In this document: in pieces, positions 8,626 through 17,245 of the stretch
Layout of the letters: each line of letters starts with the position of its first letter
Position numbering within the stretch: the stretch's first letter is position 1
Source of the DNA: Arthrobacter sp. Marseille-P9274
Lineage (GTDB): Bacteria > Actinomycetota > Actinomycetes > Actinomycetales > Micrococcaceae
Assembly: GCF_946892675.1 (NCBI RefSeq)
Contig: NZ_CAMPOV010000003.1
Span: forward strand, 248,001-312,000
DNA: 64,000 nt
Direction of reading: 5' to 3'
The notes under the pieces: model-generated
The model's input: the letters and a program-made list of their open reading frames with translations, nothing else
Database searches by the model: none
Told to the model about the DNA's origin: nothing
Made by a program: the position numbers and the translations under genes

Positions 8626-8797
8626 GGGTTGTCCTTTGGTACTTGCCGTGATCGACATCTGAATTGAGGGGGACGACGCCGCTCGCTGGTGCCGAGTGCG
8701 TTTCCAGAGGGGAAACGGCTGTCGGGACCTTGACAGTCCCCAGGGCTGGTACGTCCGTGTGATCAGGGTTCCATGAGGTACATCACATCGGAGCTGT

Positions 8798-8816
8798 ATG
8801 TTCACTCAATGAACAC
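8798..8816. promoter_or_regulatory. IclR operator candidate, copy 1
   Basis: ATGTTCACTCAATGAACAC contains TGTTCA-N5-TGAACA (8799-8815). An almost identical palindrome occurs at 10073-10091. Both flank the transporter/iclR/monooxygenase genes, and IclR proteins commonly bind this kind of short palindrome. Binding is inferred from recurrence and position. Confidence 0.65.
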
Positions 8817-9256
8817 TGGATTGCGGGGAGCAGAATGCCGTGGCATCCGGATCCGTCAGAAGCAACAGTTGGCAGCTCTCCGCGGTCCATAGCAGTTCAC
8901 GTTCTTCGCTCCCGCGGCCCAGGCAGCCCAAGCAGGGAGACACCGGCTACTCGGCGGCAACCGGGAACCGTGCAAACGGTGCCCCCCGCCACAAACGGCA
9001 CGTGGACCGACCTTGATCCCTGCGGGGGTTCCACTCGGGTGTGCTCCCAACTGGCTCCTCGCCGGGGAGCTCCAGGACCGCGGCAAGCCGGTCTTCCCCT
9101 CCACAGATCGCAGCCCGCGTGCCCGCCGGCTCGCGCCCAGGCGTCGAAGCGGTTCTTACCTCATTACTATCGACGTGACCGCAGGCGCATCTGCCGCTTT
9201 TTCCGCTGAAGCTCCCGAAGCCAGCCAGCTGCACCTCTACCCCTGCGGGCTTGGTT
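8817..9256. other. Gene-free stretch between operator 1 and iclR
   Basis: No protein family is recognisable in any frame, and there is no clear hairpin apart from the operator at its left edge. It may be decayed DNA between two minus-strand genes. Confidence 0.4.
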
Positions 9257-10033
9257 CTAGCCCTTACCTACCGAGGGTCGCGCTCTGCGCAAGCCGCGCG
9301 ATATTCCCCTGCCGGCAGTAACCAGGGCGGGGACAACGGAATTCAGGTTGACGGTTCCGGCCGCGACCACGACTGAGAGAGCGGCCACCACTTCCCCCGA
9401 GTCATCAAGAATGCGGGTAGCCGCTGATTGTGCGCCAGCGCTGGTTTCTTCCCGGACTATGGCCACACCGGTGCGCCGGCATTCGGCAAGATCGGCGCGC
9501 AGCTTTCCAGGGTCGGTTATGGTGGCCGGGGTGTAGGCCTTCAAACCGGAGGCGACCACCTGGTCGAACAGATCCGTCCCGCCATGAGCCAGCAACACTT
9601 TTCCGACGCCCGAGCTGTGCAGGGGAAGCCTTCCACCGACTTGGGACACGAGGCCCACTGCGGCCGAGGACGAAAGACGTTCGACGATCACCGCTTCCAG
9701 CCCGTCGAGAACAGCAAGCTGCACGTGCTGCCGCAGGGCTTCGTGCAAGTCCTCCATAAAGGGCAGGGCGACGCTGCGCAGCGGCAGGCTGCGCGGCGCG
9801 AGAGAGCCCAGTTCCCAAACCTTAATCCCGACCACGAATTTGCCGTCCTCCGCCTGCTCCAGCACGCCTGCTGCAAGCAGCTCCAAAACCATGCGCCGTA
9901 CTGTCGCATGTGGCATCCGGGTACGGCGGGTAAGGTCAGCCAGGCTCAGTCGGGCATCTCCCGGCCGGAACGCGAACATCACCGCAAGCATTCGCGAGGC
10001 GACGCTGCGGCCCGATTCGGTGGTCGAGGGCAT
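9257..10033 (-). CDS. IclR-family regulator of hydroxyquinol branch 1
   Basis: A 258-residue regulator with an N-terminal winged helix (LSLADLTRRTRMPHATVRRMVLELL) and a C-terminal IclR effector domain containing VGGRLPLHSSGVGKVLLA. ATG 10033 is preceded by AGGAG. It is divergent from the FAD monooxygenase/maleylacetate reductase/dioxygenase operon. The ATGTTCA-N5-TGAACAT palindrome lies between them and a second copy lies near the transporter. IclR proteins control hydroxyquinol and resorcylate clusters in other actinobacteria (TsdR in Rhodococcus), which supports the role. Whether it activates or represses cannot be told. Confidence 0.88.
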   Translation of the reverse strand: MPSTTESGRSVASRMLAVMFAFRPGDARLSLADLTRRTRMPHATVRRMVLELLAAGVLEQAEDGKFVVGIKVWELGSLAPRSLPLRSVALPFMEDLHEALRQHVQLAVLDGLEAVIVERLSSSAAVGLVSQVGGRLPLHSSGVGKVLLAHGGTDLFDQVVASGLKAYTPATITDPGKLRADLAECRRTGVAIVREETSAGAQSAATRILDDSGEVVAALSVVVAAGTVNLNSVVPALVTAGRGISRGLRRARPSVGKG

Positions 10034-10072
10034 AACGGCTCCTGTTCTAGGCCGCCACCAGCCGGCGGAAGA

Positions 10073-10091
10073 ATGTTCATTCACTGAACAT
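10073..10091. promoter_or_regulatory. IclR operator candidate, copy 2
   Basis: ATGTTCATTCACTGAACAT is a perfect 7+5+7 palindrome, 40 bp from the iclR start and about 105 bp from the monooxygenase start. It matches copy 1 at 8798-8816. Autoregulation plus control of the catabolic operon is the likely function. Confidence 0.7.
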
Positions 10092-10195
10092 CCTAGTACT
10101 CGGGCAGGCAGGCCGAGCAGAGGATGGATGCAGTTCGACTGTCCCGGCGCCCGACAACGCGAAGCGCGGGCCCCTTGCGGAAAGGCAGAGTCACC

Positions 10196-11416
10196 ATGAC
10201 CCTCACAACAGACAACACAACCGGCCCACACGAAATGAGGATTGCCATCCTCGGCGGCGGAATTGGCGGGCTCGCTGCCGCCGCCTTCCTCAACCGCGCC
10301 GGGCTGCAGGCCACCGTCTACGAGCAGGCCCCCGAACTCGGCGAGGTCGGAGCCGGGCTGGTCGTTTCCCCCAATGCGGTACGACTGATACGCCGCCTCG
10401 GCCACATCGACACGTTCCTGGACAAGGCCGTGCCCCTGGAGGTGGGCTGGGAGTTCCGCCGCTGGGACAACGGCAAGGTCCTCTCGGCCGAGCAGCTCAC
10501 GGGCAGGTGCGAGGAGCTCTACGGCGAACGCACTTACGTGGCGCACCGCGCCGACCTCCTCGAAGCAGTCAAGGCTGCAGTCCCGGAGCAGTGGCTCCGG
10601 CTGGGCAAGCGCTGCGTGAAGGTTAACCCGCACGATGGCGGCGCCGTTCTGAGTTTCGACGACGGAACAACGGCCGATGCCGACATCGTCATTGGCGCGG
10701 ACGGCGTCCACTCAGTGGTCCGCAGCGTAGTTGCAACTCCCGGGCCGGCCGAATACTCCGGCATGTGTGCGTTCCGGGCAATCGTGCCGGCCGAAGCTGC
10801 GCCGGAATTCGCTCGGCGCAAGGCGCAGACGCTGTGGATTGGCCCCGACCACCACTTGGTGCACTACCCCATCTCAGGCGGCCGGGCAGTCAATATCGTT
10901 GCCTTCGCCCCGGCTGGTGACTTCACCGATGAGTCCTGGAGCACGAAGGCAACCGTCGATGAACTGCTCGCGGAGTTCGACGGATGGGACCCGCGCCTTA
11001 CAGAGCTGATCAAAGCCGCAGGTACTCCTGGTCGGTGGGCCCTGCTGGACCGGGCGCCGCTGACCCGCTGGTCCCGGGGCAGGCTCACCCTCCTCGGCGA
11101 CGCCGCCCATCCCATGTTCCCCTTCTTCGCCCAAGGGGCTGCCCAGGCGATCGAGGACGGCGCCGCCCTCGCCCAGTGCCTGGCCGACGACCTGGGGAAC
11201 CCGGAGCGCGCCCTGGAAACCTACGAACGGGTTCGCATCGAACGGACCACGAAGATCCAGCAACTCAGCCACGCGCGCAAGGACATCAACCACCTGCCCG
11301 ACGGCCCGGCCCAACTGAAGCGCGACGCCGGGCTGGCCGAGGGCGACCCGTTGCTCAGGAACGGCTGGCTCTACGGCCATGACGCCGAACTCGCGGTAAA
11401 GGAGGCGATGGTCTAA
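10196..11416 (+). CDS. FAD-dependent monooxygenase (salicylate hydroxylase-like) feeding hydroxyquinol
   Basis: A 406-residue flavoprotein. Motifs are IAILGGGIGGLAAAAFL (FAD ADP-binding), DIVIGADGVHSVVRSVV and LLGDAAHPMFPFFAQGA. This is the salicylate 1-hydroxylase/3-hydroxybenzoate 6-hydroxylase subgroup. ATG 10196 follows GAAAGGCAGAGTCACC. The stop overlaps the next start (TAATG), so it is translationally coupled to maleylacetate reductase. Given a hydroxyquinol dioxygenase downstream, the enzyme should make 1,2,4-trihydroxybenzene, for example by decarboxylating hydroxylation of 2,4-dihydroxybenzoate or by hydroxylation of resorcinol. The substrate is inference. Confidence 0.85.
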   Translation: MTLTTDNTTGPHEMRIAILGGGIGGLAAAAFLNRAGLQATVYEQAPELGEVGAGLVVSPNAVRLIRRLGHIDTFLDKAVPLEVGWEFRRWDNGKVLSAEQLTGRCEELYGERTYVAHRADLLEAVKAAVPEQWLRLGKRCVKVNPHDGGAVLSFDDGTTADADIVIGADGVHSVVRSVVATPGPAEYSGMCAFRAIVPAEAAPEFARRKAQTLWIGPDHHLVHYPISGGRAVNIVAFAPAGDFTDESWSTKATVDELLAEFDGWDPRLTELIKAAGTPGRWALLDRAPLTRWSRGRLTLLGDAAHPMFPFFAQGAAQAIEDGAALAQCLADDLGNPERALETYERVRIERTTKIQQLSHARKDINHLPDGPAQLKRDAGLAEGDPLLRNGWLYGHDAELAVKEAMV

Positions 11417-12489
11417 TGCTGGTGTTTGAGCATGTGACGTTGGGGCAGCGGGTGCTGTTCGGGACCGGCAAGGCCGCCGAAAACCTCGCATCCGAGGTGT
11501 CCCGGTTCGGCGCACAGAAGGTGATGGTGATCGCCAGCGAGTTCGAAGCGGCCATCGCCAGGGAAGTGACTTCCGGCATCGATGCGGCGTTGAATTACGA
11601 GGACGTGGCGCCGCACGTGCCGATTGAGAAGGCCGAGAAGGCCCGCGCCGCGGCCGCGGAACATGGCATCGACCTGCTGGTGTGCGTCGGCGGCGGCTCG
11701 ACCACCGGGCTGGCGAAGGCCATCGCCCTGACCACCGGGATCCCGATCGTCGCGGTCCCGACCACGTACGCCGGGTCCGAGGCCACCAACGTCTGGGGCC
11801 TGACCGAGGCGGCCCGCAAGAGCACCGGCGTCGACGACAAGGTCCTGCCCGCCACCGTCATCTACGACGCGAACCTGACCCTCTCACTGCCGGTCGAGCT
11901 GTCCGTGGCCTCCGGGCTGAACGGGATGGCGCACTGCATCGACTCGATGTGGGGACCGCGCGTCGACCCGATCAACCAGGCCCTCGCCGCCGAAGGCATC
12001 CGCGCCCTCAATGCCGGCCTGCCGGCCATCGTGATGGACCCGGCCGGACTCGAGGGCCGGGAACAGGCGCTCTACGGCGCCTACCTCTCCGCCGTCGCGT
12101 TCGCCTCCGCCGGCTCCGGCATGCACCACAAAATCTGCCACGTCCTCGGCGGGACCTGGAACATGCCCCACGCCCAGACCCACGCCACCGTCCTGCCCTA
12201 CGTGCTCGCGTTCAACACCCCGGCCGCCCCGCAGGCAGCGGAACGGATCACCGCCGCGTTCGGCACCACGGACCCGGTCGACGGACTGAACCGGCTCCGG
12301 GAAACCCTCGACGCGCCGACGGCGCTGAAGGACTACGGTTTCACCGAGGAGAACATCGCCGAAGCCGTGGACCTGATCCTGCCCGTCATCCCGGCTTCCA
12401 ACCCGCGCACCCCGACCGCCGCGAACCTGACCGCGCTGCTGCAGGCGGCGACCGCCGGCGACGACCCCAAGACCCTCACCGACCTCTAA
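11416..12489 (+). CDS. Maleylacetate reductase, copy 1
   Basis: A 357-residue member of the iron-alcohol-dehydrogenase-like superfamily that reduces maleylacetate to 3-oxoadipate with NAD(P)H. Seen here are the nucleotide-binding [16 protein letters not shown], the [17 protein letters not shown] segment typical of maleylacetate reductases, and the [20 protein letters not shown] region. Family length is about 350-360. It overlaps the monooxygenase stop by one base and is followed 11 nt later by hydroxyquinol dioxygenase. The gene order is therefore hydroxylase, reductase, dioxygenase. A second, fused copy exists at 38988. Confidence 0.93.
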   Translation: MLVFEHVTLGQRVLFGTGKAAENLASEVSRFGAQKVMVIASEFEAAIAREVTSGIDAALNYEDVAPHVPIEKAEKARAAAAEHGIDLLVCVGGGSTTGLAKAIALTTGIPIVAVPTTYAGSEATNVWGLTEAARKSTGVDDKVLPATVIYDANLTLSLPVELSVASGLNGMAHCIDSMWGPRVDPINQALAAEGIRALNAGLPAIVMDPAGLEGREQALYGAYLSAVAFASAGSGMHHKICHVLGGTWNMPHAQTHATVLPYVLAFNTPAAPQAAERITAAFGTTDPVDGLNRLRETLDAPTALKDYGFTEENIAEAVDLILPVIPASNPRTPTAANLTALLQAATAGDDPKTLTDL

Positions 12490-12500
12490 GGCAGGCAGCC

Positions 12501-13427
12501 ATGAACAACGCTCCCACCGACACTGCGGCCACCGGCATCACCCCGGAGCAGTCCCGGGTCGAGCAGGACCTCGTCGACACCGTCGTCGCGTCCTTCGACA
12601 ACACCCCCGATGAGCGGCTGAAGCAGCTCATGCAGTCCCTCACCCGGCACCTGCACGCCTTCATCCGCGAGGTGAGGCTCACCGAAACCGAGTGGAACAA
12701 GGCCATCGAATTCCTCACCGCCGCCGGCCACATCACCGACGACAAACGCCAGGAATTCATCCTGCTCTCCGACGTCCTCGGCGCCTCCATGCAAACCATC
12801 GCCGTGAACAACCAGGCCTACGCCGGCGCCGCCACGGCCACCGAAGCCACCGTCTTCGGGCCCTTCTTCACCGAGCACGCCCCGGAAATCCCGCACGGCG
12901 GCGACATCGCAGGCGGCGCGCACGGCCAGCCCTGCTGGGTCGAAGGCACCGTCACCGACACCGACGGGACCCCCGTCCCGGGCGCCCGGATCGAGGTCTG
13001 GGAAGCCGACGACGACGGATTCTACGACGTCCAGTACACGGACGGCCGGGTCGCCGGCCGCGCCCACCTTTTCTCGGACGCCGACGGCAACTACGCATTC
13101 TGGGGCCTCACCCCGACCCCGTACCCGATTCCGCATGACGGTCCGGTCGGGAAGATGCTGGAGTCGGTCGGCCGCTCCCCCGTCCGCGCGTCCCACCTGC
13201 ACTTCATGGTCACGGCCGAGAACCTGCGCACTCTCGTCACGCACATCTTCGTCGACGGCGACCCGCAGATCGAGATCGGCGACAGCGTGTTCGGCGTCAA
13301 GGACTCCCTCATCAAAAAGTTCGACCAGCAGCCCGCCGGCACCCCCACCCCCGACGGCCGCGACCTCGGAAACCAGGCCTGGGCACGTACCCGCTTCGAC
13401 ATCGTCCTCGCACCCAAAGACGCCTAG
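12501..13427 (+). CDS. Hydroxyquinol 1,2-dioxygenase, copy 1
   Basis: A 308-residue intradiol dioxygenase that cleaves 1,2,4-trihydroxybenzene to maleylacetate. The N-terminal helical dimerisation domain (about 1-110) precedes the beta-sandwich. Predicted Fe(III) ligands are Tyr175, Tyr208 (in [10 protein letters not shown]), His232 and His234 (SHLHFM), with the spacing of known hydroxyquinol enzymes. The start ATG 12501 follows GGCAGGCAGCC, a weak site. The reading frame stays open far upstream, overlapping the reductase in another frame, but that part is not family-like. A strong terminator follows at 13447. Confidence 0.93.
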   Translation: MNNAPTDTAATGITPEQSRVEQDLVDTVVASFDNTPDERLKQLMQSLTRHLHAFIREVRLTETEWNKAIEFLTAAGHITDDKRQEFILLSDVLGASMQTIAVNNQAYAGAATATEATVFGPFFTEHAPEIPHGGDIAGGAHGQPCWVEGTVTDTDGTPVPGARIEVWEADDDGFYDVQYTDGRVAGRAHLFSDADGNYAFWGLTPTPYPIPHDGPVGKMLESVGRSPVRASHLHFMVTAENLRTLVTHIFVDGDPQIEIGDSVFGVKDSLIKKFDQQPAGTPTPDGRDLGNQAWARTRFDIVLAPKDA

Positions 13428-13446
13428 GTTCGCGCTGCGGTGCTGC

Positions 13447-13484
13447 ATTGTGGGGTCCGGCTACAGCCGGGCCCCACAATTTTA
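13447..13484 (+). terminator. Rho-independent terminator of hydroxyquinol operon 1
   Basis: A 15-bp stem, 13447-13461 with 13466-13480, contains one G-U pair and has a 4-nt loop (TACA). It is followed by TTTT. It starts 20 nt after the dioxygenase stop, a textbook end of the operon. Confidence 0.9.
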
Positions 13485-13780
13485 GTGACGGTAACGACTG
13501 AGAACCCGGGGGTGATGCCCCACCGGCGCCAACCCCCAAGCAGACGACCTCGCCGATCAGGCTACCCGCCGCCTGACGGTTCCTTTGGACGACCATCTGG
13601 CACGTCCGGCTCGCAAAACACATACGGCGGGTGCGGACGAACATCTACGATCGGGGCATGTCCTTGCGGAGGTCGAGCCGGGCTCACTTTTCCTCCGGTC
13701 GCGATTCTGCCGGCGCTGGCGACGGTGCTTACTTATTCTGTACCGTTTGAGGGCCCGGGCACCCAACCCGGATACGCGAA
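13485..13780. other. Gene-free stretch
   Basis: No protein family is recognisable on either strand between the two convergent terminators. It may be an old junction between modules. Confidence 0.4.
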
Positions 13781-13823
13781 CAGCGCCGCAGGGAATCAGT
13801 CTCGTGAATCCCCTGCGGCGCTG
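13781..13823 (-). terminator. Hairpin terminator for the 13833-15603 operon
   Basis: CAGCGCCGCAGGG (13781-13793) pairs perfectly with 13811-13823 (13 bp). It lies 10 nt past the stop of the minus-strand hydrolase. No long T-run follows. Confidence 0.6.
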
Positions 13824-13832
13824 CGTGGCTCG

Positions 13833-14477
13833 TTATCGGCTGAGTCCGACGGTTTCGGCGGGTACTGCCGTTAGCACGGATTGGATCTCTTCAACGCTCG
13901 CTGTTCCCCCCAACAGCGAGAAGGTCTCCAGCGTAGCTTCGTGGGCTGCGTCCGTCGCGGCGGCGCAGGCATCCTTAACGAGGACCGCACGGTATCCGAG
14001 GTTGACCGCGTCCCGCGCCGTGCCTTCGACGGTGACGTTGGTGGACACTCCAGTGAAGAGCACCGTTTCGATCCCGTGCCGGCGCAGGATGGCATCCAGT
14101 GCAGTGGAAGGGAATGCGGAGGTACCCGGATGGCTCACGACGGGTTCGGTGTCCAGCGGGGCTAGGTCCGGGATGATGTTGGCACCGGGGCTGCCTTCCA
14201 CCAGCGCGCCAAGGTCCTTAATCGCCTGGTTGAGTCCGGAATTCAGGACGAGTTCCGGGTACCCCGGGCGGAAGGCGGCGCGTGCCCAAATCACGAGCAG
14301 GCCTGCCTCCCGGGCCGATGCCACAAGACTGGAGGTCTTGGCGATCACGCCGTGGCGGGCCACGGATTCAGCGAAGAAAGGTGCGAAAGCCCCCTCGCGA
14401 GTGACGATGTCCTGTTGCCAGTGCACGTTGATAAGTGCGGTGCGGGAGGGATCGACCTGCAGTAGTTTTTCGGCCAT
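13833..14477 (-). CDS. Isochorismatase-family hydrolase lacking the usual cysteine
   Basis: A 214-residue alpha/beta hydrolase of the isochorismatase/nicotinamidase superfamily. The N-terminal acid is in ALINVHWQQD. The segment FTGVSTNVTVEGTARDA aligns with the nucleophile loop, where amidase members have Cys before Val-Glu; here that position is Thr. Cys-less members such as PhzD hydrolyse vinyl ethers rather than amides. ATG 14477 has AAGGAAC upstream. It is the second gene of a two-gene minus-strand operon with an MDR oxidoreductase (10-nt gap), and a divergent IclR gene lies beyond. Substrate unknown. Confidence 0.82.
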   Translation of the reverse strand: MAEKLLQVDPSRTALINVHWQQDIVTREGAFAPFFAESVARHGVIAKTSSLVASAREAGLLVIWARAAFRPGYPELVLNSGLNQAIKDLGALVEGSPGANIIPDLAPLDTEPVVSHPGTSAFPSTALDAILRRHGIETVLFTGVSTNVTVEGTARDAVNLGYRAVLVKDACAAATDAAHEATLETFSLLGGTASVEEIQSVLTAVPAETVGLSR

Positions 14478-14487
14478 GGCGGGTTCC

Positions 14488-15603
14488 TTACTTGTCGTTG
14501 GGGTTGATGATGAAGTTGCTGAAGCCGCCATGGCGGTTCTCGATGCCGTTGATGGCGTCGTTGACCTTGGCCAGCGGATAAGCGACGTTCTCCAGGATGG
14601 ACAGGTCAACCATGCCGTTGGCTGCCATGGCGGCCATGTCCTCGCCTTCGCCTGCGGTGAACCAGACGGAGCCGATCAGCTGCTGCTGCTGGTCCATCAT
14701 GTGGTGGACATCGATCGGGACGTCTCCGGCGGTAGCACCGATATTGACGGCCTTGCCGCCGCGGCGGAGGGATTTCATGCCCTGCAGGAAGGGTTCGTGC
14801 GGCGCGCCCGGGCCGAGTGCACTGATGTGCACGTCCACTCCGCCGTCGGTCACGCTGTGTACCCACCGGTCGATGGGTCCGTCGAGGGTCGAAAAGGTTT
14901 CGATGCGTCCGGGTGCCAGGGCGCGGACGCGTTCCAGCAGGTCCCTGTCCCGGCCGGTGCCCAGAATTCTTGTCGCGCCCATGGCCTGCGCGTACAGCGC
15001 GACGCCCAGGCCCAGGGTGCCACTGATCCCGTTGACCAGGATGGTGGTGTCGGTACCGACGCCGGCCTTGCGCAGTGCGGAGTAGGCGGTTCCCAGGTAA
15101 CCGAAGCGCGCTGCATGTTCGAAGCTGACCGATTCGGGCAGCTTCACGAGCGCGTATTGCGGGGCGATCATGTATTCAGCCAGCCCGCCGTATGGGTATC
15201 TATCCAACGTCTGGGAGGCGGTGGCGGTGAAGCCGAAGTAGCCTGCGAAGGCGTAGCTGGTGCAATTGATGTGGTCACCGCGCCGGCACGCGAGGCAGCC
15301 ACCGCAGTGACGTCCCGGGTTCACGTAGACCCGGTCGCCGGGTTTGAACCCGTGGACGTCCGCTCCAACCGAATCGATGACGCCGGCCGGGTCCAGGCCG
15401 AAAATGGCGGGCAGGGCGGGCAGGGGGTTCTGAGGGAACCATGTGGTCCAGTTGGCGAGAATATTCGCCAGGTTCGGGACGATGTTGCAGGCCTGGACCG
15501 AGACCCGTACGTCTGCAGGGCCCGGCTCGGGCAGGGGAACCTCTTCCAGCACCATTGGTTCGCCGACGTGGTGCATCCGGGCCGCCGTCATAGTCTTGCT
15601 CAC
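14488..15603 (-). CDS. Zinc-type MDR alcohol dehydrogenase/oxidoreductase
   Basis: A 371-residue medium-chain dehydrogenase. The structural-zinc loop is intact: four Cys in PGRHCGGCLACRRGDHINC. The Rossmann motif is NGISGTLGLGVALYAQAMG. The usual catalytic-zinc GHE motif reads FGLDPAG, so a His/Glu ligand pair is missing and the chemistry may be quinone-reductase-like. The start is GTG 15603, behind AAAGGAG; ATG 15591 is an alternative. A close paralogue lies at 26741. It is cotranscribed with the isochorismatase-like gene and divergent from iclR. Confidence 0.85.
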   Translation of the reverse strand: MSKTMTAARMHHVGEPMVLEEVPLPEPGPADVRVSVQACNIVPNLANILANWTTWFPQNPLPALPAIFGLDPAGVIDSVGADVHGFKPGDRVYVNPGRHCGGCLACRRGDHINCTSYAFAGYFGFTATASQTLDRYPYGGLAEYMIAPQYALVKLPESVSFEHAARFGYLGTAYSALRKAGVGTDTTILVNGISGTLGLGVALYAQAMGATRILGTGRDRDLLERVRALAPGRIETFSTLDGPIDRWVHSVTDGGVDVHISALGPGAPHEPFLQGMKSLRRGGKAVNIGATAGDVPIDVHHMMDQQQQLIGSVWFTAGEGEDMAAMAANGMVDLSILENVAYPLAKVNDAINGIENRHGGFSNFIINPNDK

Positions 15604-15654
15604 TCGCTCGCTCCTTTGGGAAATCAAGGGCCGGTCCTGAGCCAGCCAACATTC

Positions 15655-15742
15655 AATATAAGAGTCTCTGATGTGATGGCCAACACATTTGCCCATCCAG
15701 TGGGAAACTCTCTGGGAGCGCTCTAATATAAGAAGTGCTGAT
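15655..15742. promoter_or_regulatory. Direct-repeat IclR operator candidate
   Basis: AATATAAGA-N4-CTGAT occurs at 15655-15672 and again at 15725-15742, exactly 70 bp apart. Both copies lie between the divergent MDR and iclR starts. This AT-rich repeat stands out in a GC-rich region. Some IclR proteins (PcaU, PobR) bind repeated sites of this kind; binding here is inferred. Confidence 0.6.
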
Positions 15743-15758
15743 AATGAAGGAGCCACTC

Positions 15759-16565
15759 GTGGCAGGAAATAATTCGATGCCCGGACAGTCGGTGTCCAGC
15801 AAAACGTTCCTGATCCTGGAAGCGTTCGCCGGGGAACGAACGGTGCTTTCGATGTCGGAAATAGCCCGTGCCACCGGCCTGCCGTCCAGCACGGCCCACC
15901 GGCTCATTCAGTCACTGGTCAGCTGGGGCGGCCTCGAACGCACGGCCGGCGGGGAATATGCCATCGGGGTCCGCCTGTGGGAGATCGCAGCGCGGGCCAA
16001 CCGGACCTATGGCCTGCGCGAGACGGCGATGCCGTTCCTGCAGGGTCTCTGGGAAACCACCAAGGCCCACGTGCTCCTTGCCGTCCTGGAGGGCAGTGAG
16101 GCCCTCCTGATCGAACGGATAGCGGGCACCCGGGATGTTCCGGTTGCAGGACGCGCCGGCGGAAGACTGCCCCTGCACGCCAGCTCATCGGGAAAAATCC
16201 TCCTGGCCCATGGGGAACCGGCCGTCCGGGACGCCGCACTGTCCCGTCCGCTGGCCGCCTTCACACCCCGCACCATCACCGACCGGGAGGAACTGCAGTC
16301 GGAGCTGGACCGTGTCCGCAGGGACGGGGTGGCGACATCGCTGGATGAACTAACCGCGGGCTCGGCCTCGTGCGCCGCCCCCGTCTTCGGTCCACCCGAA
16401 ATCGGAGTCGCTGCCGTGTCACTCCTCAGTTCGCCAGGGGCCAGGGACCTGGCCGAGATGAAGATCCTGGTCCAGATGGCCGGGCGCGGCCTCTCGCATG
16501 CACTGGCCGGGAACCGCGGGGCCGCATCAATCAGCCCCCGGCTGCGGCGCCGGGTAAAGCCATAG
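15759..16565 (+). CDS. IclR-family transcriptional regulator
   Basis: A 268-residue IclR protein. The N-terminal helix-turn-helix is MSEIARATGLPSSTAHRLIQSLV, followed by the effector domain with AGGRLPLHASSSGKILLAHG. GTG 15759 is chosen because AAGGAG lies 6 nt before it; an earlier ATG at 15744 would put that site inside the gene. It is divergent from the MDR/isochorismatase-like operon, with an AATATAAGA direct repeat between them. It is one of three IclR genes in the window, each beside a different catabolic module. Confidence 0.88.
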   Translation: MAGNNSMPGQSVSSKTFLILEAFAGERTVLSMSEIARATGLPSSTAHRLIQSLVSWGGLERTAGGEYAIGVRLWEIAARANRTYGLRETAMPFLQGLWETTKAHVLLAVLEGSEALLIERIAGTRDVPVAGRAGGRLPLHASSSGKILLAHGEPAVRDAALSRPLAAFTPRTITDREELQSELDRVRRDGVATSLDELTAGSASCAAPVFGPPEIGVAAVSLLSSPGARDLAEMKILVQMAGRGLSHALAGNRGAASISPRLRRRVKP

Positions 16566-16619
16566 CGTCAGCCCGGCACCCGAACCGGGCAGGCCGGATG
16601 CCAGGTGTTGCCGAATCCT

Positions 16620-17123
16620 TCAGTCCTCGCCGGCTGCGCTGCCGGCCATGAGGTTCCGAACGCAGATTTCCATCGTTTCCCGCAGGCGCTTGACCTGCGC
16701 ACCAGTGAGTCCGGCGAGCATCTGCCCCTCGATCCGGTCGGCAGCTTCCTCGCTTCTGGCCAGTACAGCCCTGCCCTCATCCGTGAGGTAGTTCCGCAGA
16801 ATGCGCTGGTGATCCGCGTCGGGACGGCGTTCCACGAACCCGCTGCGGACAAAGGCCGCAACCATCACCTGCATCGACTGCGCGGTGACGAACGAGCGCC
16901 GCGCCAACTGCGCAGAGGACAATCCGGGATTCCGCCGCAAAATGCTCAATGCAGCATACTGCGGCGTGGTCAGGCCCTGCTCGTGCATGATGGCATCCAG
17001 GTCGCGGCGCACCGCCGACTCGAGCCGCTTGACCAGATAAGTCACCCGGGTCTGGTCAGGGCCGGCCTGCCCGGCCGGCGCTGCTTCCACGTCGTCAAAA
17101 CGTTCTGCGCTCATGGTTGACAT
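16620..17123 (-). CDS. MarR-family regulator of the ferulate/coumarate operon
   Basis: A winged-helix MarR protein (about 167 residues). The recognition region is LSSAQLARRSFVTAQSMQVMVAAF and the wing is RRPDADHQRILRNYLTDEG. Start choice is uncertain. In-frame GTG 17171, ATG 17123 and ATG 17114 exist, none with a good ribosome site. I choose 17123 because two MarR-type palindromes (17126-17166) would otherwise lie inside the gene. It is divergent from the hydroxycinnamoyl-CoA hydratase-lyase operon. MarR repressors such as FerR and CouR that respond to feruloyl- or coumaroyl-CoA control such operons elsewhere, so the same is likely here. Confidence 0.85.
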   Translation of the reverse strand: MSTMSAERFDDVEAAPAGQAGPDQTRVTYLVKRLESAVRRDLDAIMHEQGLTTPQYAALSILRRNPGLSSAQLARRSFVTAQSMQVMVAAFVRSGFVERRPDADHQRILRNYLTDEGRAVLARSEEAADRIEGQMLAGLTGAQVKRLRETMEICVRNLMAGSAAGED

Positions 17124-17125
17124 GT

Positions 17126-17166
17126 TATCAGAGTCACTGATATCTCTTGTATCAGAAAGACTGATA
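17126..17166. promoter_or_regulatory. Tandem MarR operators
   Basis: TATCAG-N5-CTGATA occurs twice, at 17126-17142 and 17150-17166, with centres 24 bp apart. The second extends to GTATCAG-N5-CTGATAC. They lie between divergent marR and the hydratase-lyase gene. Two in-phase palindromes suggest cooperative binding of two dimers; this is inference from layout. Confidence 0.8.
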
Positions 17167-17245
17167 CTCACCCCGGATCACGGTTCTACAGGGACCGATG
17201 CCGAGGCACCCTCACCAACAGATACCCACCCTCTGGAGAATTGTC

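Noticed and set aside
10034-10711. Extended 484-residue version of the IclR protein
   Set aside because: The extra part overlaps the divergent monooxygenase gene and has no IclR homology. AGGAG precedes ATG 10033.
11682-12500. Long N-terminal extension of hydroxyquinol dioxygenase copy 1 (a 581-residue open frame)
   Set aside because: The extension overlaps the maleylacetate reductase gene in another frame, is Arg/Pro-rich shadow sequence, and the family start falls at ATG 12501.
13585-15726. 713-residue open frame on the plus strand
   Set aside because: It runs antisense through the isochorismatase-like and MDR genes, which have conserved motifs and ribosome sites. No family matches the frame.
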